Assembly (NCBI RefSeq): GCF_050948175.1
Contig: NC_135203.1
Coordinates: forward strand, 2,604,001-2,668,000
DNA from: Xylocopa sonorina
Taxonomy: Eukaryota; Arthropoda; Insecta; Hymenoptera; Apidae
Direction of reading: 5' to 3'
Length of the DNA stretch: 64,000 nucleotides
Shown here: positions 1 to 10,013 of the stretch, piece after piece
How the letters are laid out: each line of letters starts with the position of its first letter
Numbering within the stretch: the stretch's first letter is position 1
Notes under the pieces: generated by a model
What the model was told of the DNA's origin: nothing
Seen by the model: only the letters and a program-made list of their open reading frames with translations
Database searches by the model: none
Program-made: the position numbers and the translations under genes

Positions 1-3000
1 AAATCGATTTAGAGAACAGAAAAGCTAAAGTGGGAGGGGGAGGTGGAGGTTTATAGTACTCGATATTTTAAAATCAACGATCGTGCCTCTTCTTCCATTC
101 AATCGATTTCGACGCGCGATTGTTTCTCGTCGAAGAAAAAGAGAGGACAATTTAACTCGACGCGACTCGATTTTCGCCGCCATTCACGTCAACGGTGATT
201 TTCAAAACTTGTCGACGATTAACGGACGTATTACGAGGCCGGATTGACGCCTCCTCTTCAAACTTATTCCAGCAGATATATCGGCGTTCGAACGATTCTC
301 GTTCGCAAGCAAATTCTTGAAAATGTTCGCGAGCATTTCACTCGCAAATTACCTCGCTAACTCGTATAATTTTTACTCGTAGCGGATAACCGAAACGGTA
401 GACGTAGGGCGAAAAATCCCCAGGGAGCAGTCCCCATTATGTTACTTGCAAACTACGTCTGACAATGCACGATCCGTTTTCCCTTGCTCGCCGCACCAGC
501 GCTCCAATTCTACTCGGCCGATCGTATCTCACGCTGTGCCTTACCGTATCTTTTCATATGCGCATTACTTTGAATCTAAAGGATCCGCATTACTCGGTTC
601 AGATTAGTAAGGAGCCATCTAACGGGTCACGTTCCTTCCTCCTACGCTCTGCACAATTTCCGAGGCGCACTCGCGCGAGCCAGTAAACTCCTGCGAATTT
701 CACCCTTTCACCGTGTTGGAAATGGATACGCGAAACAAACCCTCGATGGTGTTCTATCGAAATTTTCTTTTATTACTCGGATGAAAAAAAATCAGCAGTT
801 CTCTCGTTTAGGAAAAAATGTCACGCGCAGAGTTTGCGTTTTACTTCGTTCCGTTCATCTTTAAAATTCATCCTCGCACGAGTATTCTTCGAACGCGTAG
901 ATGTTCCAAGTTCAACGCGAACGCGAGGTTGCTGACGGCGAACGGTACCAGCGACCATTACCATTTGAAATTCAAAGAACCCAGATGTTTCACAACGCGA
1001 GAGCTCGCATCGCGGTGTCCGATTCCACGCTGGGCTACGTAGCCGTGGCCGTGTCACTTTTTCCCCGTATCGCCGGCAATTAATCGGGTGCCAGATTAAA
1101 TTCCTTCGCATTGTTCCTTCGTGGCAGCGATCCGGTAATTAGACGGGGCGCAACGGCGCAACGATATAGCCAGGGCTGCCGGTTGTACATCACGTAATCA
1201 CCGTGCGTTTGACACTTATTATGGCGAGCGTAGCCACGATCCAGTCCACGGATAAGCCGACGTTAGCCCCTGACACGTTACTTTTCCTTCTTTACCCCAT
1301 TCACCAATAATTCATTCGACCGCCCAGATACATATATCGGCCCCGGTCGTGAAGATTTTCACGTTAAACTTCGTCTGTTTATTTACGGTCTTCCTGTGCC
1401 GCTCGAGAACTAATTGCTTCCATAAATGAATTCAACTCGTTAGAGAACCGCTGATAATCGGTGGACTCGTGTGTGACTCGAGGGGAAGATCGCAGGGAAT
1501 TATCAGTCGTAACCGTGTAGCACGCGGGGCTCGCGTACTATTTGAAAGGGCGGCTAATTAAAAAAGCGCGGTCCCCGTGAAACGCGAATATTTTTGTCAC
1601 GCGACACAGGCACAGAGGCTGGCGGAGATAGCGGGTTCCTTCTGCTATTCAGGCCAGCGCTCGTGCATTCCCATTCATGTTTTCAAACGCGACCTCGCGC
1701 ACGATAACCACTCCCGCGGCCGCGTCCTGCCTCCATTTTTTCCCATCTTCGCCGATGAAAATCGGCTCCCGTATTCTACCGTATCCCTTTGTCTCGTTCT
1801 CTCACGGCGATTCATCGACCGATCCGCTGATTTTCGTTCACCCCTTTTCCCGCGAAACAATCATTAACTCCGGATAATTAAGCTTGAATCAGTGTTTACC
1901 TTGTCACGTGTATACTTTTTGTATTTCCTCTGTTTGTTTCGAGACGAAGCAGCGTGGCTTGAGAGAGACGTTCGCAATCTTGGCGGATAGTTAATGAGAT
2001 GCGCAATGGGAATCTTGAATTCGCAAGAGTGAAACGGGGATCGGTAGTCTGTTAGACGAATGGTTAGTTGTCTAGGGTTAACAGAAGCATCCAGTGTAAC
2101 GGCATTAAATTCCCGAGTGGTTAACAACGCTGTTACATCGTGCCTTGTCCAGTCGAAACGAAAATTTAAATAATTAACTCGACGGGAACCGCTTCCACCG
2201 AAGTAAAGTTCCCTAGCCACGGCGTAATAATTGAAACTTTTCAGGGCGCGACGTTCCAACTAATTCGTTGAAACAATGGTAATCAAGACGCGTTAATTAG
2301 TGGCCGGCATTACTGGCTAAGAACTTGCCGTTCTCGCGACGAAATTGGACGAATTAAAGGTTCTCCGTCGAGGAAACCTATTAGAGAACAATTTGATCGC
2401 TCTACGAGACACCGCAGTCTCCGTTACACCCTTCTTATCTGTACTCTTGAGGGAGAAGCTTGAAATTTACACTTGGCAAGCATATTTTTTCTTTCGATCC
2501 GTCTCAGCGTGGAAGAGAAGAAAAGCGGCTGGGCGGGGCACATTTTCTTCTCGCGATGCATACGAGAATAGGCGATTCGTGGAAGAAGGATGCCGATATA
2601 CGAAATAAAGGGAATCTAACGGCGGTCTGTCAAGCTGCAGCGTGGCTTGGAAGGGAAGGTTCGAAAGACCAAGAGCAGCAGAGGATGGGGTCGAGGTCGG
2701 TTGGCGGTGGTGGTTAGCTGGAAAAGCCGCGGGCTCTGCTGGCGTGTGCACGACGGATACGTGCCTGGACTCCATTACAGCCTTGGAACCACTCTTTTCT
2801 TCCGATAAAAATGAAAAAAACTGTCTCCCATTCCGCCGCATCGGCCATCGTATCGGTAACTGCTTCGAGAACCGAGTCTATCATCCCCTCTCCTCGACCA
2901 CCCCTTTCTCCACCCTCGTCTACCCCCTTTCTTCTTCTTCTTCTTCTTCTTCTTCTCTGTCTCGGCCACCCTTCGAACCAGCTCCTCGAACCTACGTCCG

Positions 3001-3120
3001 TCGAGCATGGAGACACGTTCGCGAGCTGCCTTTCGAATAGATCGGGCTTACCGCGTGGCTTCCTTCTGTCTGCCCCTCTGCTTTTTCCACCCCCCTTCTG
3101 CGTCTCGTTCTCTTTTCCAG
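1..3120. other. Non-coding mosaic, left edge
   Basis: No supportable gene. The stretch alternates GC-rich and AT-rich DNA with many CpGs. Around 1080-1330 there is a GC-rich block with scattered TAAT and ATTA cores that could be a regulatory element. Open frames on both strands at 1864-2259 and 2345-2608 lack an ATG start and splice signals, so they are not called. A CTT microsatellite closes the region. It looks like intron or intergenic DNA. Confidence 0.6.
2931..2956. repeat. (CTT)n microsatellite
   Basis: Between eight and nine perfect CTT units are followed by pyrimidine-rich DNA. The same motif recurs in a longer array at 8754. Read in frame it would give runs of Ser, Leu or Phe, so open frames crossing it are artefacts. 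Confidence 0.97.
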
Positions 3121-3339
3121 AACGCGTCTAATTCCTGTTTTTCACGGCGACGGGTATTCGCGTACGGCTGGGCCGATTCAACGAACGAAAGCTTATTCCT
3201 AGTTTACGGACGGATTTACGTAAGAGCTGGACGGACAAATAAGGGGATGTTGCGAGGAGTTGTTGACAGGGTTAACGACGATGCGCCATTGGGTGGAGAA
3301 ATGATTGCGAAACGCGATTTTCGATTAGTAATTTTGTGA
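3121..3339 (+). CDS. Exon candidate, unknown product
   Basis: A strong splice acceptor, a pyrimidine tract ending TTTTCCAG at 3120, opens directly into a reading frame of 72 codons that ends in TGA at 3337-3339. The peptide starts NASNSCFSRRRVFAYGWADS and has balanced composition, unlike the Arg/Ser-rich chance frames around it. After 99 nt (33 codons) there is also a donor-like GTAAGA at 3220, so the piece could be an internal exon 3121-3219 or a terminal coding exon. No domain is recognised. Strand and gene membership are unproven, and chance is a real alternative. Confidence 0.25.
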   Translation, partial: NASNSCFSRRRVFAYGWADSTNESLFLVYGRIYVRAGRTNKGMLRGVVDRVNDDAPLGGEMIAKRDFRLVIL

Positions 3340-3679
3340 CTTGTCATTTGTCGATAGTTAATTACATCGAGAGAGTTAATTGTGTGTACGATGTTTAGGA
3401 TTTTTATCAATATCGAGCAATTTTTCCAAGAACTGCTTTCACGAGCGAGCGTTAATCAATTCATTCCTTTCAGTATCCTATTTGCTAGGTAATATTAGAG
3501 GAACGGATAAACAGGCCACATTGAAACGTTGAAATCAACCAGACCGAAGCAATATGTCAGCATCTAGCTCGGAGCTAGGCGGTCCTTTTTCCTCTTATTT
3601 GCCCGTTATTAATCGCGAGTCCGGTCCACCGTCGAGAAGGTTGTTCCTTTGTCGAGCACTCGAGACGTCTGCCGTAGGA

Positions 3680-3700
3680 GGGGGGGGGGGGGGGGGGGGG
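3680..3700 (+). repeat. Poly-G run of 21
   Basis: Twenty-one consecutive G residues, preceded by GTAGGA and followed by CAGAATAAG. Uninterrupted G runs of this length are rare, form G-quadruplexes readily and mutate fast. The exact length should be treated as assembly-dependent. Confidence 0.95.
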
Positions 3701-5143
3701 CAGAATAAGAGAACGTTCGAGGATTGCTTTCAAACACGTATCCACGCTCGAAGGACACGTGTATCCACCGTCCCTACCCCCCTCCCCTCGGTTTTCTTCG
3801 CGTTTTCCCTTTATTTCCTACTTACGTCTGATCCTTGTTCGTACGCGGACTCTGGCGATATTCCCCCGGCTGATTCCCGGCGATACGGGGGGATTTCCCG
3901 TGCACCAGGCAAAAGTGGATTTTCCTTTCCGCGTGCCCGACGTCGATGCTGCGAATAAATCTTCGTCCCCGACTTTTAAACGTCGCTTATCGTCTTTCGC
4001 ATCCCCATTTAAAATACTTACTCTATTCCGCTTACCTGATGTTCTTTTCTTTTTTTTTCCTTCTTTTTCCATTCTGAATCTTGCTCTCGAGCGCCGAGGG
4101 AAGTCTACGGCTTTCCTTCGTGCATGGGAACACTCCAGGATTTAGTTGGTTCGCTTTCCGCGAGGATGATCATTCTCGAGGATGGAAAAAGATGGCTTTT
4201 CCTCCCTTTAACGTTTCAACGTCCTTTCCAGAACCTCGATAAACGCTCTTCCTCCTCTTTCGCCGATCTCTCGGGCGTGGATCATCCTCTACCATCCTCC
4301 GTCCTCCAGCTTCCAATTAAATACACCTATTTTCTCCGTTCGCCAGCCTTCGCGTCCCTTATCGTCGCGTCTCGAGATACGCTCGCGACGTCGCGAGGAC
4401 AAGTTTGCAAGCGTGATACGTACGCGCGTTTTTAACCACGCTTCGCCTCGATTTTCTTCGATTTTCCTCGCCGTTGCGAGTTTGCATCGTCGGTTCAAGG
4501 ACTCATCGCGACCGCCTCGTACGCGTCCCGCGATAAAACCATCGGATCGATCACTCTTACCAGCTAATTGCTCCACTGGCGCGCGTTAAGGCGCACGCGG
4601 TGGCGTTCGAGGAACAATCATTTACGAGGCACGCCGCGGCAGTGATCGTTAACTCGTGTGGCACGAGTCGCGAGGGCCGATCGATAGCGATTCATAAATC
4701 TCCGGCAAAATGGCTCGCGGTCTTTCGCTAATTGTACATTTTCCAGGGGAGCCGCGAAACTCGCCGGGCACACGCGCAACGCTTAACGCCTAGCGCCTTC
4801 TTAATGATCTAATAAATCTTCCCGCTTCTCTGTCAGCCGTCGGTCCTTTGCATGCTGCGAACTACGAATTCATTTGCCCCGCTGTGCTTACCGCGTTTTA
4901 ACATCTTCTCGCGTTCTTAAAACTGCTCCACACAGCGAGTCGTTTCCGTTTTCCTTGGCGAGTTGCAATTTTCGAACGAATCAGCGTTCTCCGGTTAAGA
5001 GATGCGCCAAATTGCAGGGGTTTATGTCTGGTGCTGCACAGTAGACGGCGCAGTGGATTACGCTGTTCATAGTCAGACCATCGAGCGAGTAAAGCGGTAC
5101 CAATAGCTTCGACGCGTGCTTTACATATTAGCAATAAATTTCG

Positions 5144-5522
5144 TTACTGAATTTCTACTCTCTCGTACAGTACATAGTAGCTAACGCAGGATTGAACTCC
5201 GTATCTGGTTGTCATCGTCAGGATTGTACCACGTCCGATCGATTCGAGCATCCCTCGCCGACCTCTTTTTACAGTCGCTCTAAGAATAATCGCGAGGATC
5301 TCTCGAGGGTATCGCGAATGGACCAAGTTGGGAACTAGCACGAGATCGATGCTTGACAAGGCGCATCTGACGGCATAATAATTCAACGCGGCGTAGTCGC
5401 GATAATTCCGGGCCGATAAATAATTCAGCGTATCTATCAATCGCCTCTCGAACGTCACAGAGTGGCTCTGATGGTACGCTGGTTACGGTTTTATTCCGAT
5501 CCGATTGATTGACGTAGTGCAT
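5144..5522 (-). CDS. Coding-like patch in two frames
   Basis: Two overlapping minus-strand frames have natural-looking composition. The first begins with a true ATG at 5522 and reads MHYVNQSDRNKTVTSVPSEP onward for 80 residues to a stop at 5280. The second, from about 5458 to 5144, has no ATG and carries segments such as LIDTLNYLSARNYRDYAALN. Together they could be one frameshifted coding remnant, an exon pair, or chance. No splice sites of quality frame them, and no family is recognised. The plus-strand ORF at 5854 lies 330 bases away in divergent orientation. Confidence 0.15.
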
Positions 5523-5853
5523 AACTGCGACGCGCTCGATACCCCGTCCTTTTCACCGATTGACATTTGGGTCGGGGAGAAATATTGCGCGCGCGACCGC
5601 CGCGTTCCTACAGGGTGTAACCATCAGATCAGCTGGCACGTTTTATATCGAGACCTCTCGAATGTCTTACTCCGATTGTTTTTCTACGAACGAGTTTCCA
5701 AGATCCAGCGCGATCGGGGCTGTGCACCAAAATGGCGGCGTAATCTCTCGCCATCCCTCGCAACTCTATCTTTGATACTTTTCAAGGAGAAAATCGGAGA
5801 ATTTGCTTGAGTAGGGTCGAGGGTTAATTTTCACAGCTTTCTCAACGACAACG

Positions 5854-6075
5854 ATGTCTCAAGATGGCTCGTTCGCGAGTGATCGTACGATTTTGGTAAT
5901 TATAGATCGTTCATTGAGCTGTGGCGTGAATCTTTTAAGATCTGTAGAAGGAATCGGGTTGTGGAATGACGCAGTGCAATTTTTATTAGAACTACTACAG
6001 CATTGGAGTAGCGAGCGATCGATACGCGTTTTCGTCGATTCACTTTGGCTGCTTGAATTATGCAGGCTACGTTGA
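5854..6075 (+). CDS. Small ORF, 73 aa, unknown
   Basis: A complete frame with an ATG (context CAACGATGT) encodes 73 residues starting MSQDGSFASDRTILVIIDRS. The C-terminal half is rich in Leu, Val and Ile with spaced Glu and Arg, consistent with amphipathic helices around residues 38-70. There is no signal peptide and no clear membrane segment. No promoter, polyadenylation signal or splice signal was identified around it, and frames of this length are common by chance. Function is unknown. Confidence 0.18.
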   Translation: MSQDGSFASDRTILVIIDRSLSCGVNLLRSVEGIGLWNDAVQFLLELLQHWSSERSIRVFVDSLWLLELCRLR

Positions 6076-6869
6076 ACAGCTAAATTGAAACTGGAACGAC
6101 GAGAAATAAATAGACACTGGTTTGTCAGGTGAGATCTCTGGTATTATTAAATTTTAACTAACTAAAAGCTCCTCTGCGTTCGCGAATACATGAATCCTAT
6201 ATCTGGGATGCCTACTTTCGCAAGTGCCACTTGCCACCCCTTTTCACGACAACGATTTCAGCAACGTTCGACTCGACAATTCTATTATCGATACATGGGC
6301 TCAGCATTACTGTCAGATGGAATGCACATAGCCTTTACGAAATCGATTATACTTTCATCTACGCGCATTCTCATTATCGATAGCATGCACGAATCCTATC
6401 GTGCAGCGGTATCGATCGTACGCGCCTCGAAACAATGTTGCAGCTGTCTCGGAATATTGCAGACGCGGATGCTCCTCTCGCCTTTGTGCAAAGCCGCCAG
6501 ACGTCTTCCCAGCGTCGCGCAGTAGACAGCGCCAGATGGAGGGTACGCCATCTTTGTACTCTGAACGACAAGCTTATAATAATCAGACACTTCTGTTAGT
6601 TTAATCGCGGGAAGCTACTCGCGAATTTGAGATATATTTGACAGTCGCAAGAAAACTGCCCCCCGTTACAATTAGAACGGATGACGGTAGCCGCGAAACA
6701 GGAAGCAGCGAGGAGCCATCGGATGGCTGCGATTAAACGGCCGCGTGCCGTTCGAATTCCTCGCGGTCGGACGATCGTCGAGCGTTTTCGCGCGTTCTCT
6801 TTCGCCGCGAACTTATCGCGCGAAATTGCCGTAACGAGAGAGCCGCAGCTGCAACGCTGCATCCTCTCC

Positions 6870-6890
6870 CTCTCTCTCTCTCTCTCTCTC
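6870..6890. repeat. (CT)n microsatellite
   Basis: About ten perfect CT units inside a longer C/T-rich stretch. The mirror-image GA-rich DNA at 7014-7065 lies only about 130 bases downstream, so the two tracts could pair as an imperfect inverted repeat. Confidence 0.95.
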
Positions 6891-7013
6891 GCACTCTCCT
6901 TCTTTTTCCTTCCTTCCTCGTAATTGGCAGTTCACGCGGCCATTCCGGAGGAAGCCGCACGCGCGTCGAGGTTTTTGAACTCCGAAAGAATTCAGGCGCG
7001 AGCGAACCAGACG

Positions 7014-7065
7014 CAGAGAGAGAGGAAGGAGGGAGAGAGAGAGAGAGGAAGCAGCCGGAGGAACG
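7014..7065. repeat. GA-rich polypurine tract
   Basis: Almost pure A/G sequence on the plus strand, including GAGAGAGAGAGAGAG-type runs. It explains the Ser/Leu/Pro-rich open frames read from the minus strand here. GA tracts of this kind can bind GAGA-type factors in insects, which is an inference only. Confidence 0.85.
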
Positions 7066-7233
7066 TGGCAGGAAGAGCGAGGAATAAGAAGACGCGGACG
7101 ATCGGGAAGGGTGGCCGGGGGTGGGGACGGGAGGCAGTCGGGATAAGAGGGAAGACACGATAAAGACGTTTCGGCGCTTCCTCTCGCGCGTTCAACGGCA
7201 GCTTCCGTTATTTTTTTCCTTTTTTTTTTGTAG

Positions 7234-7553
7234 GAAACAAACGAGGCTCCGGTCTGTCCCCTCGACTTTCCAGCTATGGCGGTAGCCACCAGTGGGGGAG
7301 GATAAATACAGAGGGACAATGGTCTTTTGTGGCGGACGCGGAAGAATTTGCGAAATTTATCGGTCGATCGGTTTCAGAATCGATGGAATTTTCTGATCTT
7401 TCTCTCGTACGGGTCGAAGGGAAGTGCTTAATTTTCCTTGATAGGTGGATTCGACGCCACCGGAAGCTGGGGCGCTCTGTGCCGATGTCGGCGGTACGCG
7501 CTCTACTTGCGGACGTGCTTTCTATTCGGAACTGTTCGTACGTTTCGAAATGA
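7234..7553 (+). CDS. Terminal-exon candidate, unknown product
   Basis: A very strong acceptor-like tract (two long T runs ending GTAG at 7233) opens, after two bases, into 105 sense codons ending in TGA at 7551-7553. The peptide includes GSHQWGRINTEGQWSFVADA, then an acidic segment and a Leu/Ile/Arg segment (EGKCLIFLDRWIRRHRKLGR), with few of the Ser/Pro runs typical of chance frames nearby. A donor-like GTACGC lies near 7494, so an internal exon is also possible. The family is not recognised. A frame this long behind a random acceptor is unusual but not impossible. Confidence 0.3.
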
Positions 7554-7923
7554 ATTTTTCCGACGTTTAATCGATTTCGACTCATAACCGCCCTCCTATT
7601 TCGCGGAGTTTTCATTAAAATTCCAATCCATTTCGTTGGGAATAACCGGAATTTATTCGAGGACTTAACGCGCACACGTGCAACTGTCTTTGAAGGAGTT
7701 AATCGAAGTAAAACCGGTTGCATTCCGCATCCGTTTCGTTCGTGTCGCTCACATCCCCCATAATTTGCTGCGGTGTGCTTCCGGTGCTGCGTCTCTTTGG
7801 CGTCGAAAGAATCTCCACTCGGGGAACCAAAATAAGAAGGAACGAGGAAAGAAAAGGAGGCGAGAAAAAGTGAAAGCATTCGGAAGTCGTTCGTCGAGCC
7901 AAGGAATTCCTCCCTCCGTCCCA

Positions 7924-7926
<3 letters not shown>

Positions 7927-7949
<23 letters not shown>
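7927..7949. repeat. (TC)n microsatellite
   Basis: About eleven TC units, then interrupted CT-rich sequence to about 7970. Confidence 0.95.
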
Positions 7950-7954
<5 letters not shown>

Positions 7955-8753
7955 ACTCTCACTCTCTCTAAATTAACCAGTCATTCGTCCAAAATGACTG
8001 CAACTAAAGTTCGCGGCGAGGTAAAAGCTTCTGTATTCCGAAGATTGAAATGAATTATTTCTGCAACGGATGTACGCGACGATGAATCGGTGAATGTCAC
8101 GACGATGGCGACCGTCAGGGGTGAACCATCGACGCGTTCTCCATAATCTTGCAAAGAGATCTCGTCTGAATTCTACGGAAATCGTCACGTTAACATCGAT
8201 CAGATACAAATCTTCTCTACCTCTTAAAATGATGGTTGCTCCATCCCATTCGACTCGCTTTGAACCACCCGTCAGTTTTTCATCCACCCCCGTTATTGCT
8301 GAAGACGTTCTTAGTTAATTCCCAGAGCACTGTGTCGGATCAAGAGCAACGCTACGCTGGGTTCAACGAATGTCATACGCATAATTACTTTCGATAAAAA
8401 GAGAAAAAGTAGAATGATTAATTTAATGTACAAACTACTGTTTAATGTATAAACTGCTTTAATCGAAACAAAAAAGAAAAAACGAGTCGCCAGTGAGGAA
8501 ACCAGTTCGCGCGTCCAACCACGCATAAATAGTTGGCATTATTCATCGACGGGATATTCAATTTCCTTCTTACACATTCTCAAGCGTGTCGCGCGGCACA
8601 CGGGGCGAGAAATCTCCGTGGCTGTCGTGGTTGCTCGCCCGCGAGACTCACGTCCCGGCCATGGATCATCGGGAATATTACCGCGAAATTATTGCCATCG
8701 CGTACCCGCGTATGCGACCGATAAATCACCGCGGCGAGAGAATCGCTCGATGG

Positions 8754-8827
8754 CTTCTTCTTCTTCTTCTTCTTCTTCTTCTTCTTCTTCTTCTTCCTCC
8801 TCTTCTTCTTTCTCCTCCTCCTCTTCT
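8754..8827. repeat. (CTT)n microsatellite, long
   Basis: Fourteen perfect CTT units (8754-8796) continue as imperfect CTC/CTT triplets to about 8827. The open frames across it encode only poly-Ser or poly-Leu and are not genes. Confidence 0.97.
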
Positions 8828-8935
8828 CATGCTCCGTCTTCTTAATTCGCGTTAATTCGCGATACCGTTACGCTCGGTATGCGATATGGCGGTCTTCTTC
8901 TACTTGCGGCCGCGCGGCGAATAACATTTCGATGA

Positions 8936-9030
8936 TCGATCGCCGATCGCGGTTAAGAGGCGTATTAATTGCCCCGTCGATCGGTACCTCTAATTACCGG
9001 TGTGCACCGCGCTCGCTGATTAATTACCGC
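8936..9030. promoter_or_regulatory. Homeodomain-core cluster, possible enhancer
   Basis: Within about 95 bases of otherwise GC-rich DNA there are several ATTA/TAAT cores, for example CGTATTAATTGCC, CTCTAATTACC and GATTAATTACC. Such clusters in GC-rich surroundings are typical of insect developmental enhancers. No transcription factor can be named and conservation was not tested. Confidence 0.3.
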
Positions 9031-9997
9031 CGGCTGGCCACAGCTGCTAACCGAACCGAGATCGATGTGCGCGCCAGCCAATCCCTTTAAATTCGACTTG
9101 ATCGAGCGATTGTTTTTTTCTAATCGCTGACCGTCCCCTCTTGTACTTCGTACGAATCTTTTCCTATTTGGCCTGATTTTCTATCAGAATGACGCAGCCT
9201 GGCTCGTCATTGGTTTTCCACGAGCCACACTCGTCGCGCGATTGAAATTACAGTTGCTGAGAATTCGTATCGATTGTACGACCTTGTCGAGAACCAATAA
9301 GACTCGGGTCGATCTGACTCAGCTGAGCGTAGGTGTAATTTAAGAGTGCGTGACAGTTCCAGAGATGAAACGCATGAGCAACGTCCGACTCCAAACTGAC
9401 CAAGTGGCTAATATGCTGGAACGGACGAAGTTTGGTCTTTTAAAGTTGTTTGCAATAAAGTCTCTGGTTCGAAGTTCTATTTGTGTCTGCAGATAAAAAT
9501 TGAATGTATATACGTACCGAGTACGTGTTCTTCTTCGTACATATCCTGTATGAAACTGTTTAACGATCGAAATGATACGGTACACTTGTTTCTCTATCGA
9601 ATGGTATCGCAGTACATCAAAACCCTTTTTGCGCGATTACTTCGCCTCGCCTCGAACCACCTGACAATTTCGAGCGATTCCACGTCCAGCAGGAGTCCCG
9701 GGGTCATTCCCCCATAGCGTTGCGTCGGTTGCGCGTTTAACGACAGCCTCGTCGGGGACTCGCAACGGTCTAATCGACGACGCCTCGAGAAAATTCGAAT
9801 TTACCTCGTCTTTTATCGAAGGAACGAACGAATTTCGTGTTCGAGCGGGTCCACATCGCGCACGGTCGAGCGTTCGCGTTTACGTTATAATAAAAGTGTT
9901 GCCGCGAGATATGGATCCAAATTAACGTCCCGTCGTGAGCGTTTCAGCTTCGACCGCGGCCCCTTTGATTCGTGCACGTCAGTGCTTTCATTAATTT

Positions 9998-10013
9998 AAA
10001 AAAAAAAAAAAAA
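9998..10013 (+). repeat. Poly-A run of about 16
   Basis: Sixteen A residues followed by GAAAGGAAAGGG. No coding retro-element or target-site duplication was seen upstream, so it is recorded only as a homopolymer. Confidence 0.9.

Larger units (their letters stand above)
3340..7233. other. Non-coding mosaic with weak coding-like patches
   Basis: Apart from the entries listed separately, nothing is supportable here. From 3701 to 5140 the DNA is pyrimidine-rich and then CpG-rich with no gene. From 6080 to 6840 there are only short chance frames. From 6841 to 7230 it is built from CT and GA tracts, a purine-rich strand and finally long T runs that form the pyrimidine tract before 7234. Confidence 0.55.

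Noticed and set aside
3990..4075. Minus-strand donor CAG|GTAAGC near 4033
   Set aside because: The presumed exon upstream is purine-rich low-complexity sequence encoding Lys/Gly runs. No acceptor found.
7274..7924. Minus-strand frame of 216 codons opposite the 7234 candidate
   Set aside because: Arg/Ser-rich and extends through purine-rich tracts. The plus-strand reading is better supported.
8586..8855. Frames with poly-Leu and poly-Ser
   Set aside because: Direct translation of the CTT microsatellite.
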